Shown piece by piece: positions 28,970 to 40,710 of a stretch of DNA of 64,000 bases. The notes below the pieces were generated by a model. That model was not told the DNA's origin. It saw nothing but the letters and a program-made list of their open reading frames with translations, and ran no database searches. Positions within the stretch are counted from its first letter, which is position 1, and each line of letters starts with the position of its first letter. The position numbers and the translations under genes are program-made. The DNA is from Kappaphycus alvarezii (taxonomy: Eukaryota > Rhodophyta > Florideophyceae > Gigartinales > Solieriaceae): positions 1,054,001 to 1,118,000 of the forward strand of contig NADL03000682.1 of the NCBI GenBank assembly GCA_002205965.3, given 5' to 3'.

Positions 28970-31530
28970 CCTAATAGGTATCAGTTGCCCGCACTACTTC
29001 TGTTATTCGGCCACTTTTACTATATCCACTGCATTTTAGTAATGGCCCTAATTTTTCCTGACATATGCCACCGGAATATCATCGAAGTAGGCACAATTAT
29101 CCAGCAAAGTAGCTTTTTGCGTTAACTCTTAAGCTATCAAGTCCATCCTTGAACCACTGCCTCCCCTTTTACTCCTTTTATATTACTTTCCCTATTTTTC
29201 TGACAGATGCGGTTTCATACATATCTTTACTTCTACGTAGTCTTGACATAGGAGTCCTAGTAGTCACTTCCTTGGCTGATGAACGTGATGAGCTAGCAGT
29301 TCTCAATAAATTTTCAATTTTATTAATATCCAAACACCCTAATTCTCAGTATAGATCCTTGACATCGTTCTATCATAGAAAATCAAAATTTTGTTGGAAC
29401 TTTTAAATACTTCTTCTACCTCATCGAAACGTCAAAGAGGTATTCGGTCTAGTTTTTCCGCAGCTCAAGAATTATATCAGACTCTAGCGCCGTCCAGTAC
29501 TTATTGCAGTATTTTCTCCGTAAACGTACACAAATGGTGAGGTTCCATATCTATAAATGCCCTCTCCATTCTTTAGAGTCTGAAATATTTGCGTTGATTC
29601 TCAAAAATATGACCAGTACATTCCCACCTCTTCCGGACATTCAACGTTGAACTTTCCATACGAAAATACAAAAAATGTACCACTCTTATAGAAAAGAACT
29701 TTTCATAACATTAGCCTACATGTTTAGAGTCCTGTTTACTTTGATATTTTAAATTCCAAAAAAGAGTGAGTTTAACTCCAGCTCAGGGGCCTTGAGCGGT
29801 AGTTTCCAGGCAGTTTTCGTAGAACCCCAAATTACGAGCTTTAAGTTAATAGTTGATTCATTAGATCCTCGTTCTTTTTAAACTTCATTCCCTATTTTCT
29901 TGAAATCTATGCTGTTATTATTACTCTCTTACTACCGGGCTTGCGCATCTGACTTCTATGCGATAAAAATATATACCACTCAATCCCTCCAATGACCTCC
30001 GGCATCCTTCATGTCACTTATTCTTTGTCTGTGCACTAATTCCAATAACTTCTCCCTTCGTTCCATCATCCTTGTAGCTGATTTTTTTGGATAAATACAC
30101 TTAAATCCAGCGTATGTCTGACTCACCTGCTATTTTACATACTATCAGGCACCCGTTCCTCTGAATTTCACCTCAACGAGGAAATTCAAATCTAAATAGC
30201 TAGATATCCATATAAAATATCAAATTAATGACTCGATAATACCTGTAAATACATGTATAAATTAACTGATTATATTCTCCCGCCAGATGCTTCACAGAGA
30301 TGGCGTAAAATTGCGGAGATGAAAGAATCTGCTGGAAAGGCCTGACTGTAATTGATATTTTTGATTCTTTTCGTATTTCGGAAGAAGCTCTTTTCCTGCT
30401 TGAACCCAGTCGCTCATATACGCCTGCTTTAGTCCTAGGAGATATTTTTCACTCTGTGAAGAGTTTCAGTGTGGGAGCAGTAATTTGTCCTCCTCAGATT
30501 TTTCTTCCCAGCGCCTGTATTTCTGTGCCTCAGCATTTAATAGAACACCTCTCTGTTCTTTTGAAATCGCTATAACCCTTACCTTCTCGAAATCGAGCAA
30601 GTACTTCAGTGATATATTTATATTGCTATTGATATAAGGCGCTGCAGGGACGCTCGCAAATCGCGACTGGTATTTACGCTAAAACATTGCACTTCTCAGT
30701 ATATTAAAAGGAGGATATATATCTTATCTATAGAAACTATGATTCTCTCATTTCCTGTAAATTTAAAGGGAAGTTTTTACTTTTTTAAGTTAGATACAAC
30801 CATTCGTTGTGATTTTAGTGATGCGTGTCTCGATTAGTACGTCAGGAGCCGACTTGTACAATTTTCGAAATTTTTGTTGTGCAAAGAAAATTTGTACAGA
30901 GTCAACGTGTAATATGCGAAAAAACAAAATCAGTACCAGAATCGCCCGTATTTTGGACAAAAAAACAAGGCTCACCAATTTTGCTGCTCTGCTACGGTGA
31001 TACTTAATGCAATAAATTACTCGAATAGTACAAGCAGTAGAAAAGGAGCCAATCGGCAACTTTATTACTGTATTGACTACTTCACAATCAAATATGTTAC
31101 TTAAGTATTGCTCAGATGAATGTTTTTTTTATGATTTGTCTATAACGATTTTTTTTGCATCATCGGCCTTTGTGCTGCCTATAGAACCATAACGACAAAA
31201 ATATTAAGCCTAATCAGCTAAGCCCAAATCTGCATGCAAATACACCCTCACTCCGTCCAGAACACTACCTCGTCCCTGACCTCTACTACTTGCTCAGTTC
31301 CCTTCGTCTGTTGTCGTCGCTTGTTTGCAAACAAAAATGTCGTTTGGAGATACCTGATAGTCTACTAAAGTAATATTACTCTCTTCAGAGGGTGGAGAAC
31401 TTAGTGCGCAAAGGTAATTAAAGAACGGTTGAGTAAATTTTGCCTCGCTAAATACAAATAAAGTGGTCAAGTAAAGAGGATGGTTTGGAGAAGAGGAATA
31501 AAGGTAAAGCAAAGGAACTTAGTGGAGCGT
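28970..31530. other. AT-rich sequence without a supported gene
   Basis: No long ATG-started frame with coding character and no recognised motif. Short frames at 29,149-29,406 (plus) and 30,790-31,060 (minus) look like chance openings. Confidence 0.5.
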
Positions 31531-31539
31531 AAAATTAAT

Positions 31540-31985
31540 GAAAATGTCGACTCTCGCTAGTCGCGCCCTTGTTCATTCTCCGCCCGAAAATCGCGTGCTC
31601 TTTGGTCCTTATTCAATGCTCCGAAACTCCTCCGTGCATTAAATGTGTTCCCTGGTGGACAGAACTAGAAAGAGAGGAGAAAAATAGCGATTGAAAATAG
31701 AGAGAGGGACACAGAGACAGGGAGGGGGCGGAGCCTGGAGAGAAAGTTTATAGAGGTGAAGGTGGTGGAGGACTGTACTTAGACCGGAGTTGGAGCGAGA
31801 CCACGGCTTTTACAGACCTCGACTCGAGTCGACTGAACCTTCCGATAGATCAGAGCAAGTTTTTTAGAAACCTGTAGACGACGGTGAGAGGTTTACTCGA
31901 AACTTATTTTAGCTGATGTAAAAGATATCAGCTCAAACTTAAAACACTGTAAGGCGAATTTAACTACCAGTCAAGATCTATGTTG
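31540..31985 (-). promoter_or_regulatory. Promoter-like GC-richer island, possible LTR of copia element 2
   Basis: Read on the minus strand, CTCTATAAACTTTC (TATA box at plus 31,747-31,752) is followed by a strongly C/T-rich leader containing CTCCGCCCCCTCCC. It lies directly downstream of the RNase H end of copia element 2, where a 3' LTR promoter is expected. No TG...CA ends or polypurine tract were clear, so the LTR identity is tentative. Confidence 0.35.
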
Positions 31986-31999
31986 GGAAAAAAATTTGA

Positions 32000-32480
32000 T
32001 TAATGTCTGTAAGCTAAATGCTCTGTCAAAACTAGCACAACCATAGTAATTACAAAAAACGCCCCTTCAAAATAGAATCGGACCCAAATAGCGCTTCTCG
32101 ATCTTAAAAACAATAGTAATATTTTCTCAGACTTGAAAACGAAAATCCCAATGCACTTCAAAACTTGAAGAACTTGACTCCAAGCAATTGTTTCTTCAGA
32201 ATTATCAGAGAATTCTTCATCGGTTCTGCAACGCAATAGCGCGGACCACCTTGCAGTCACAGTATCTTGAAGGGAGTAGTAGCGAATGTCAATGGCCTTG
32301 TCACTATCTTTAACAGAATGGTTACTTGCAGCACTAAATAATCCTTCTTTTTCGAGAAGGATTGAAATCAGTTTCACCCGAGTTGCGTCGAATATCTCAC
32401 AGAGGTTATAAGGCAAATAGATGGACTCCTTACAAGCAGAGCAAACCGAAGTGTACTCCGCTTCTCAGAACCATAAAGAT
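32000..32480 (-). pseudogene. pol: Copia 2 RNase H domain
   Basis: The frame reads EAEYTSVCSACKESIYLPYN, the typical start of copia RNase H, then KLISILLEKEGLFSAAS where the usual DNQxxI motif is lost, then KAIDIRYYSLQDTV, which matches the KHIDIRYHFIRD motif. The tail RCRTDEEFSDNSEE resembles the usual TDExxADxxTK end. The start at 32,416 is not an ATG, since the domain is part of a polyprotein. Confidence 0.82.
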
Positions 32481-32952
32481 ACACATCCTTTCTTCTTAAG
32501 GCGCTAAAAACGGGCGCCCTGGATGTTATGAAGACAAAAATTGAGGTCAAATTGCGTTAAAAGCGATAGTCGACCAAGTAAGGGCCACTTTATACCTTAG
32601 GGAACAGCTGAACATAATTTTCATGCATTAAAAACACCCCAAATTTCCCCCTTTATTCGATGATTGCTCGAGCGAGAGAGGGTCTTTAGCTAGTTATAAG
32701 ATCGACGTTTCTCTTCAAATAGCGATGCACCTCCTTTATTTCTTTCCATTGGCTCAAAGACAGATTATACAGTACTCTGAAATATTTGTACCTGCAAACC
32801 CGATTTCAAGGCGAGTAACCATTACCAGATACGTGTGCCTTCAAATTGCAGAGCGATACAGTTTGGATAAGGGAAGTTAAGTGTGTCCTTCTTCGTCCTC
32901 TCCTTTATCTTTGAGAACCATGGGATTACATATATACAGTCTTTTGAATCAT

Positions 32953-32995
32953 TTTTAAGCCCTTTTTTACCTTTTAGGTGCAAAAGGGCTTAAAA
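32953..32995. repeat. 14-bp perfect inverted repeat (hairpin)
   Basis: TTTTAAGCCCTTTT (32,953-32,966) is the exact reverse complement of AAAAGGGCTTAAAA (32,982-32,995), with a 15-nt loop. It lies within the degenerate RT region of copia element 2. The loop end reads CCTTTTAG/GTGC, which would also serve as a splice acceptor. Confidence 0.9.
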
Positions 32996-34289
32996 TATTT
33001 TTACGCAAACTACCTTGAAGTATCAAAAAACTCCTCGAAAACATCCAGTGAGTACTTTCAAAGCTATATGACTTTGCGAGAAGAATTCAGGAACGTTCTG
33101 TCTGTGAGAAGGACGACAAACACTCCCACTTGGACGCCCTCAACTTCAGAGCATTCCAACTTCGAAGTAACTTCCCGCACATATGGTAAATGCAGACCTC
33201 ACACCCCAACGGGAAACATTCTGCAGAGCACTGCATACATGGGATCCCGATACTAAAGAAAATAATGTTCCCAATACTTCATGAAGGAGGCCGAAGCATT
33301 CCTGCCCGCAGAGTAAAATGGTGCTTATGCTCCTTCTCAGGGGACAGCAAAGTGTTCACAGAATTATTTTTCGGTCACGACCACTCACAGCAAAAGCGAA
33401 AAGCCGCCTCCGGAATGCGAAAGTATATTTGGATTCTAGAAGTAAAATTTACAAAACTTTAAAGCACCTTCTCCCTTAGTGCTGCATTAGTCAATAATAA
33501 GAACTGAAACTTTTACGCTATAACAGGACTGAACACAAGAAGAGTAGGTAGACACAACGGGGAGGTTGAATGACCATCGTTGGTACCATTGGATTTTCAT
33601 CTCTTAAAACAGGCCCAAGCAATGATCGCTTGATGTTCCGGATGAAGAATAACTAACTTGCGGTTATATATTAATTATTTAATTCCATCTGACAGCGATT
33701 GTTCTCTAAATAAAAAAGTCTTGTTGGATAGAAATTACGTTATCTTTCAGCTCGGTGATGGACAAATTTGATCAACCAGCTGCCAGTTTTATTTGAAATT
33801 CGGGACAAACGACGCGAAGAGTCAGGAGGAGCACCAATAGTGTACGTAACACGGTTCCCATCTTAGCATGAAGGAAAGGACTCCATGTTTTGATAAATCA
33901 CTAAAGGAAAACTAATCTACACACATTTGAACTTCTGATTTCCGTCAATATAATACTCATTCTCTTGTGGAAATTCTTCCGAGAAAGCTGTAGTTGTGTT
34001 GATTTGAGGAAAAACTAGAAGCTTCATCAAGAGTGATTTCCTAAGGTATCCCGTAAATTATGATCTTTTCTTTTTTGAAGAGTAAACCATTATCAGTCCT
34101 TTACTAAATTGCGGGTCCTGTTATTTGGATTCTTCTTAAGCAAAATGTACCAACATTTCTTGCCAAAACTCGCATGTCGGAGATTTTTGAAGGTAATACA
34201 TTATACAGTTGATAGTTTGTATTGCTTTTCGGCAAATATCTGAAAATAACTCGAATAAGTTCGTAAACCGCGGTAAAACTTGCTTCAGA

Positions 34290-34880
34290 CTAGAAATAAT
34301 TCGAAAGTAAATTTTTATGTAGCATATATTGGATGATATTGAGACGACTTCTGTTCATCTGCGATTTCGTTCCATTTTTTTGAGTATAATGAGAACAGAT
34401 GAGCTGTTGCTGAAAATAATATTCCTTCATTAAGTTATTGAATGTCATAAGAGGAATTCTTCGCCATCTTCTTACCACAAAGCCTTTGCAATAATGTTCT
34501 AATCCACGAAAATGACTTTCATGTCAAGTAAATGGTTGATTTGAAGGTCTTAAGGAGAATTGTTTTCGAATTTTATCCGCAAGACCATGTATTTCCTGAA
34601 TCACTACAACCCTTTCGACTTGTGAATGATAAGATAAACTACTGACCATTTGGAGTAGTCATAGATAAACGACACGAAGTACCTAGCCCAACCGACGGAC
34701 TGCCTTTCAACAGGCCCCATAATGTCTGCATGAACCAATTGAGTGGTCTTTGTAGAGTGCACCTCCTTCAACAATGGGGTTGGTGCACGGGAGTAGTTGC
34801 CGAGAATATATCTAACCAAAGAGTCCGTTGTGTCAGAACTGCCGAACTTAACACCTTTTTTAGCTCCATGGGTAACCATA
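34290..34880 (-). pseudogene. pol: Copia 2 integrase
   Basis: The first frame has VHADIMGPVERQSVGWARYF and SFIYDYSKWSVVYLI, the start of the integrase core with the first catalytic Asp. The second frame (34,478-34,290) has FNNLMKEYYFQQQLIC, where the usual SDNGxEY Asp is lost, and YTQKNGTKSQMNR, equivalent to PQQNGVxERxNR with the Glu lost. The enzyme is therefore inactive. Confidence 0.8.
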
Positions 34881-35255
34881 TATTGATTAAAACGGAGCTT
34901 GATATGAGCAAGTCGCTCAGGGATATTTTAATGAGAAGTAAATAAGGGAATTACTGGAACACTACACTTTGCCGGACTTGTACAAATATTTCATGTCTAT
35001 AGGTATTTCTCATGAGTCTCAGTGGTAACTATTAAGCCATCCGTTTGTAAGTGGTAACTAAACCGTCGCGATTGAAATAATAATAAATGCCACGATCAGC
35101 AATAGCAGACACCGAAAGCAGCTTTTATTAAAGCGTAGAAACGTTAAGAATGCTATTGAACAAGCATTTGATACTATTATTGCTACGGCGGGAGTTAGAC
35201 CTACATAATCTGAGCCTTCGATTGGCGCTGTGTAATCCGCTCCCAGATCTAGATT

Positions 35256-35369
35256 TTACTTGTACCAGGAGGAATTATATGTGCCAAAAGCCGTTCGATC
35301 ATGTATCACATGCGAGTTACAGCCCGATTCAATTACCCAGTCACTGCGAATTATATGGGGGTCCCAATT
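35256..35369 (-). pseudogene. pol: Copia 2 protease fragment, DSG changed to ESG
   Basis: A 37-codon minus-strand frame reads SDWVIESGCNSHVIHDRTAF. Copia proteases have WxxDSGCxxH at this point; the catalytic Asp is Glu here. It has no start codon of its own and ends at a stop at 35,256. Confidence 0.8.
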
Positions 35370-35589
35370 GTTTGAAGTGCAAACCTTGTTCGATTTGATC
35401 TTTTGAGATTAAAGTAATCGTTATTTCCATTGGAAATATGATTGATGGTAGAATTACCAGGTATGAAATCTTTTTTGGAGGCTTTTGGTTTATCTTCGCG
35501 AACAGAGACTTGATGATTGTACATTCTTACCAGGTAGAAAATGTCTCTAATTCCTTCTATATCAAGGTCTTCCAAGTTAGTCCGAGCTT

Positions 35590-36300
35590 TGTGGTCAACA
35601 GGAGCTAAATGTGACTACTTTTTGAAGTCGAGACTGCTATAGAGGTACTTGCCACAGTGCGTGCACACTTCAACTTCAAAGTCTCTCCTGAGCTTTAGAT
35701 GCTTTTTAGAAAAAAGAGCTGCGGGGTCTGAAGGTTTCAAGGCTTCTTATTATCTTTTGCAAGGCTCTAATTTCTGCTGGTGGCATCTTTTTTGAACAAA
35801 CTCGAAGGATAACGTTTGATAATCCATTTGAGCAACACCGACTGCTGAGATGAGAACCATGAAGCTATCATGTAGACCATTGAGTAGTTCTATTGTCATT
35901 TAAATGTCCTCGATGTGGACGTACATATATTTGATAGTTGCAGTGAGCTGGCGAATACGGTCGGCGAAAGAAAGTATTTTTTTAGGCTTCACCTTGTCGA
36001 CATAGAATGGACTACTGGCGCTGATTTTTCTTGAGAATGGTAATTTTCTCAAAAATATTACAAATAAGCTACCACATGATCTTGGAGGTATTGACATGTT
36101 TTCTTTGCTCTAGATGCGTGACAGAGAGAGTCAGTCGCATATTTTGTTTGGCCTTACAGTCTTCCTTCTTCCAGGAAGCGTACGTTTGAGGGGAAGGATC
36201 AGGAGGTTCTTTAACTCCTCTCAAAGAATGTATGAGCTGCATTCGAAGTATGGAATTTGTAATCGCGGAGCTTTTCGAGACTGTCAATACGAAGTCCAGA
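35590..36300 (-). pseudogene. gag: Copia 2 gag
   Basis: Minus-strand pieces read SPQTYASWKKEDCKAKQNMR and HVNTSKIMW (about 36,200-36,070), then ADRIRQLTATIKYMYVHIED and, after a stop, IELLNGLHDSFMVLI and FEFVQKRC (to about 35,770). These follow the W..D..A...I, TSKxMW, LxxIxxxL and LxxLxxxF pattern of copia gag. The zinc knuckle retains VCTHCGK but not the following His/Cys pattern. Confidence 0.7.
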
Positions 36301-36389
36301 GGAATCTCTGAAGCAGTTTAGTTGTGTGAAAGAGAACTGTGGCTATCAAAAGAGGACGGAAAGTGACTCGAAATTGTTTTTACTTATCT

Positions 36390-36740
36390 CCACGACTGAT
36401 GAGCCTGTCATGATCGTGCCCCGTCTGTAACAGGCAATTGTAGCGGACACAAGAAGTGATAGCAGCTCTCTTTTTGACGAGATTTCGACACTTCTTAACA
36501 CCACTGTGCTGCTCGAGCTGCTCTGCTCCGGATACTTTGAGCTCACAGAGGCCGCTAGTAACAAAAGGAGGCTCAAACTTGCAGGTAGCGATATTAATAG
36601 GAGATGACGGTCGAAAGACAGAGGAAGGGGGAAAAAGAACCGAAGAATGTGGACTGACAGAGGGATCAGTAGTAACTCTTCCAGAGGGAACAAAAGACGA
36701 AGTATAAGGAGAAAAATATGAGGATGTTCAGTTGTCTGTG
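36390..36740 (-). pseudogene. Uncharacterised Cys-containing coding tract
   Basis: A minus-strand frame open from a stop near 36,737 to a stop at 36,394, without an ATG, reads SSFVPSGRVTTDPSVSPHSS (Ser/Pro-rich), then TCKFEPPFVTSGLCELKVSG, KKCRNLVKKRAA and CVRYNCLLQTGHDHDRLIS. The spaced Cys and His residues hint at a metal-binding fold, which is inference. It is not a known motif to me. It could be an internal exon or part of a decayed element. Confidence 0.3.
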
Positions 36741-37218
36741 AAATCAAGGAAACAACTTTAACCGGTGTTTTAATTTTTGTCCCCATTTTTTTGTCCTTTC
36801 AGCATGAAGATGTGGCTAGAAGACACCAGAGGGGATTTCGAGGGAAGTTTAACGATCTTCTTCGATGATGCTCCGGTGGTGGCCTTCTTTTCTAAGAGGT
36901 ATAATGTGCTCCAGGAATTCCTTCTTTTTCTGACAGGAAGGGTGTGTTTCTATGCATCCTGTATTGGTAGCAGTGGAACAGACGTCACCACTTTTTCCGT
37001 GCTACTCGTTGTCGGAGTCGTCGATAAAACGATACTCCTGTCGATGTCCTTCTCAATTAGCGAAGTGAGTCCGAGCAGGAGATCGAAATCGGAACCAACG
37101 GACGAAAACAATTTCCAAGAGGATCTTGATGCCACGCCTAAAGAAGAAAAGGCAGATAACCACTGGAGGCATGAAATTGCGAGTTCAGGTGGAGAATGAG
37201 ATGAAGTATGAGAGAGAT

Positions 37219-37715
37219 TCAGGAAGTAAAAGAGTGATAAGTTTTGGACGTACTGTTGAAACGATCCACTGGCCGTGAGGCAAGCCGTATGGGACACACA
37301 GAGAGATCAAATTTCAAAGAGGAGTCGGACCACAATATGGACTGATCAGTAGTTCGGAGATTTAAAACGAAGATTGACTGCAAAAAACCGAAGTAGCTAA
37401 TGCATACTCGACTAAAGCTAGAAAATCCACAAGAAAAAATATCAGCAGATAGTGCGGCGTTGAAAAAGGAGTCACTTAAAACCAAAGGCAGCTTTTTTAA
37501 TCTCTTCTTACCTGCACAAAGTTTGGGGCTGCCTCCTCGAGAAAATCGTTTCTTTTTCCCGACATGGAGTGCAGGGTAGCCTTAATCCAACTGTGGAAGT
37601 CGACTTCGGACGTACCTGCTTGAAGGCACTTAAAATAGGTCAGAACAAGCTGTGGAAGTAAAAAAGGGCCAAAAAAGAGACACAAACCGGCTATTGAAAT
37701 TTTTTCGACTTTCAA
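37219..37715 (-). CDS. Two candidate exons with consensus splice sites
   Basis: Exon 37,715-37,512 encodes FKCLQAGTSEVDFHSWIKAT and GKRNDFLEEAAPNFVQ and ends at CAG/GTAAGA, a near-perfect donor. After a 134-nt intron the acceptor TTTTTTGCAG leads into 37,377-37,219, which continues in phase (SIFVLNLRTTDQSILW) to a stop. Total 363 nt. No ATG is found in the first exon, so at least one upstream exon would be needed. The product is not recognised. Equally, this could be a decayed element with chance splice-like sites. Confidence 0.3.
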
Positions 37716-37999
37716 ATGCCATTTAAAGATCTAATTGGGGCCCAAAAGAGCGTTTCTAAGCTTAAAACGACATAATTAGTGCAGCAGGCCCATCTGATTC
37801 TTCCATTCGGACAAATAAACTCATGTGCTAGTGCTTTGTGCAGGAAGCCTCCGCTAACGTCTCTTCAGTAGAAACCACTGCAAAATCCTGGCCTACTGAA
37901 ATCCGTATACCCTGTTTTTAGTATCGTATGGAGTCGATAGAGACCAAAAATGAACACAATAAAAAATTAGAAAATTCTCGACCTGAGGTTTAGAAGACA

Positions 38000-40280
38000 A
38001 GAAGTCCTGTATACTCTTCTAGTTATAATCCACAGAAACCATAAAAATCAGGGATTTTTCACCCATGAGCCCACTCTGGAGGACAGGTGGTTGGGAAATT
38101 TCGCAGTTTTCGGTGATTCAGCATGACCGTAGTGTACTGCAGAACAAACGCTGAGACACGTTTGTTGTGATTCCTTAATCCAGAAAGGCACGCCACTGAT
38201 CGGCCGTAAAGTTTCTGGGATCATTCAGACTCTGAAGTCCGCATGATCTGATCTGACCGGAGATATTAATGTCGATAAGTGGAAGGTCAATACCTTATGC
38301 ACGACACCGCATTACGTAGTGCTCCCTTTTCCTCTGTTAAGTCCGGGTCGGTTCTGAGAAGTCTCCAATTGCCTGTTTGCAATATGACATGGAATGAGGC
38401 CTGACAACCTTCACATCTGGCCCCTGTGTGGTGGGCACGAATATAGGTTCATCGATGAAGAGTTCCAGTACCCTAATCTCTACTGGGCTCTTGCGGAGGT
38501 CAGCGGCAAAGATCCGCTCCCGGTACACAGTGAATAAAACTGCCGGGCTTATAAGGACGTTTTAAAGAATATATCGAGGATTGTTGTAGCCGCGCACCGC
38601 ACCCACATCAACTTTTCAGGTTGTTGCGTCATACCTATGGTGTCGAAGAGATTTGAAGCAGTATATTTACTTCCAAGGTCGGTAAAGTAGCGCTTGAGGC
38701 TGCATAATATTGGGTTGCCTAAGTGAAGGTTGGTCATCATGCGCCACAGCTTTCCTGAGGTGTGCCGGTCGGTGAAAAGCAGTCGAAGTGTTGAGGGGTG
38801 CCGCTAGCCGTGCAGGGTGTGCTAGAGTCCAGGAGAGTGAAACGATGCCAAGAAGAAGCTGTAGTGACCTATGATTATAGCATGGAGAGGCGACAGAATT
38901 AGAAGTGACAGTTGATATCTTCTTGGAGGCGGCTGTCGAGGTGCTGACAGCTTTAGATGATTGTTTCTAGTTGTAGTTCTGCAGGAAAGTCCAAACTAAT
39001 GGCTACGGTGTCATAGGATGTGCCAAAAGCCTGCCGATATGCGTGGGGACTGCTTATGGAAGTCGTCGAATGAAGGGCAATTTTGTGGCGTTTGAAGCTG
39101 TGAAAGCGATGATGCTGATGGAAGTTCATGGGTTGAAGACGACGCCCCAATGGCGAAAGGGCAGTGTGGCATGAAGCCGCTGGATTGGGGCAAAATAGGG
39201 CGAGGGGAATGGTCAGCACGGACAGTGAGCGAAGCTTCATCTCGGAGGGTGTGATTTGGGGAGCTACTGAGTAATTAGGGGCGCGCATTTGCAAAAGTGG
39301 GTCGGCGACGCCGTCAGAGAAGTTGATGGAAGATGATTTTGCTGATGGCAATGGGGGTGAAAGTAGCGACAATAGGGTTGAAACGGTCTGGGCAATCGAT
39401 TCTATGTGCGTCGAAGATGGGCAGGCCGTTGGGGGCCGCACCCTCAAGAAAGGCGTCCGGTACGCCGCTGTGGGTGGTGTGCGTGACAAATCGGGTTTCC
39501 AAGTCGATCTTTATTCGCTCACAATGCCCCAGCACGGCAGCCGTAGCGTATCTTTCCAGATAGTTGCACTTGCGAAATAGTCGAAGAAGGGTGTAACTCG
39601 TGCAACAGGGCCTCCGTGTGATATTCCTTTACAGCGTTATAACCTTTGGGACCCTTCTGTTCACGTGCTTCGGGAGGCGATGCGCTACTGTAAAGAGCAT
39701 CCTGGAGTATTTGCGGTGGCTGCCGGTCCTGGCGAGAGGGAGGCGACCGAGGATTCATCCCGATATCATTTATGGAACACATGACGACCATTTTGCAGCA
39801 TGCAGATGTTGGATTGTGGGTTGGCTGGCTTTGTGAATGTGGTTTGGCTACTGCGTGGGGCGGAAGCTGCCACGACGGTCCGCGTGTCGCTTACCCTCTT
39901 ACGTGTGCACCTTCGCGATTTGAAGCAAGTGGAACCAATTGTGCTAGGGTTTGGTCTTCGGCTCGGTGTGCGGTGCCCGAAGGATAGGAGCGTTGTCCAC
40001 AATCATCTTGAGGGGTCCGCGTTCGAGATTTTTGCCTGTTATTGCACGGGGGTTTGGTTGGTCCGGTTGGTGGGTCGTGACCGCGTGGTGATCATGTAGT
40101 GGTTCTCGATGCGTTTTCATAGCATTATCTATGACCGGCGGAGCAGTGTTTCATTAGAGAAAATTCTGCGAGCCTTCAGGCCCGTGACGGCCAGAAGGTA
40201 GAAGGTGTCCACATTGCCGAAATCTTAGAGATATACACGAAGTAAATGGTGACCTTCCTCGTAGCTGAGGGGCCTTCAAA
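38000..40280 (-). other. Degenerate, GC-richer region of unknown origin
   Basis: Composition is higher in G and C than in the preceding region. Minus-strand frames with coding character include KRYFTDLGSKYTASNLFDTI (38,690-38,630), RKSPVEIRVLELFIDEPIFV (38,495-38,435), a Ser/Pro/His-rich frame at 39,489-38,953 and CERIKIDLETRFVTHTTHSG (39,530-39,470). None begins at ATG with continuous coding. It probably represents one or more decayed mobile elements downstream of copia element 3. I cannot assign a family. Confidence 0.35.
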
Positions 40281-40299
40281 TAATAGCATCGCCGTGTAT

Positions 40300-40618
40300 G
40301 ATCCATTGCTCGGGAACCAAATGTGGTTGTCCCGTCTCGATGACAGGTCGTAGCATCGCTGCCATCCGTAGGCCCATCGAAAATATTATTTGGGCTTCAA
40401 ATAAAGCCGATGTCAGAAATGGCCTTGTCTCTAGACCCTTCATATGCAGCTGCTGTGTAGAGCATCATTCTCTCTTCAGAGTTCCTCAAACACTTCGAGA
40501 TGACGTCGAAGAGGCTCTTATTGTATGTGAGTAATTGGATTTGGATACGTCGATTCAGCATACTTGCGAGTTCCGCAGAAAGTGCAATGGCATAATCAAA
40601 CATATCGCTAAACGCCAT
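40300..40618 (-). pseudogene. pol: Copia 3 RNase H domain
   Basis: The frame reads MAFSDMFDYAIALSAELASM, then RIQIQLLTYNKSLFDVISKC and YEGSRDKAISDIGFI. This is the RNase H of a copia lineage where the usual text is QLLTDSKSLFDVISK; the catalytic Asp of TDSK is Tyr here. The tail (about 40,400-40,300), homologous to ADGLTK, is scrambled by frameshifts. Confidence 0.8.
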
Positions 40619-40710
40619 AACTTCTACGGACGTAGCGGAGCGAGTGATCCGCCTGGCCTTGTACTGCCTAAACGCGATCGGTACTGCTATTTCTCTTGCT
40701 TCACCAAGGA

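Larger units (their letters stand above)
31990..36300 (-). mobile_element. Ty1/copia retrotransposon 2, strongly decayed
   Basis: Pieces on the minus strand in copia order span 4.3 kb, the usual internal length: gag (36,287-35,760), knuckle-like VCTHCGK (about 35,665), protease (35,369-35,256), integrase (34,880-34,290), RT end (about 32,800-32,700) and RNase H (32,480-32,000). Stops and frameshifts are frequent. The RT centre between 33 and 34.3 kb is not recognisable. It is more decayed and more AT-rich than elements 1 and 3. Confidence 0.75.

Noticed and set aside
32953..32995. Rho-independent terminator
   Set aside because: The hairpin is perfect, but the DNA is eukaryotic and there is no gene end; it lies within a decayed pol region.
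36346..36786. Leu-rich minus-strand frame of 146 codons resembling a membrane protein
   Set aside because: It reads a C/T-rich strand in a frame offset from a more protein-like frame (36,390-36,740). Hydrophobicity arises from CTT, TTC and CTC codons.
16345..38000. Repeat-induced point mutation as the cause of AT-richness
   Set aside because: Decayed elements here still contain many CA/TG dinucleotides by eye and I cannot compute the indices, so the claim is not supported.
38953..39489. 178-codon Ser/Pro/His-rich minus-strand ORF
   Set aside because: It starts at TTG rather than ATG, has no motif, and its composition fits a non-coding frame over GC-richer degenerate sequence.
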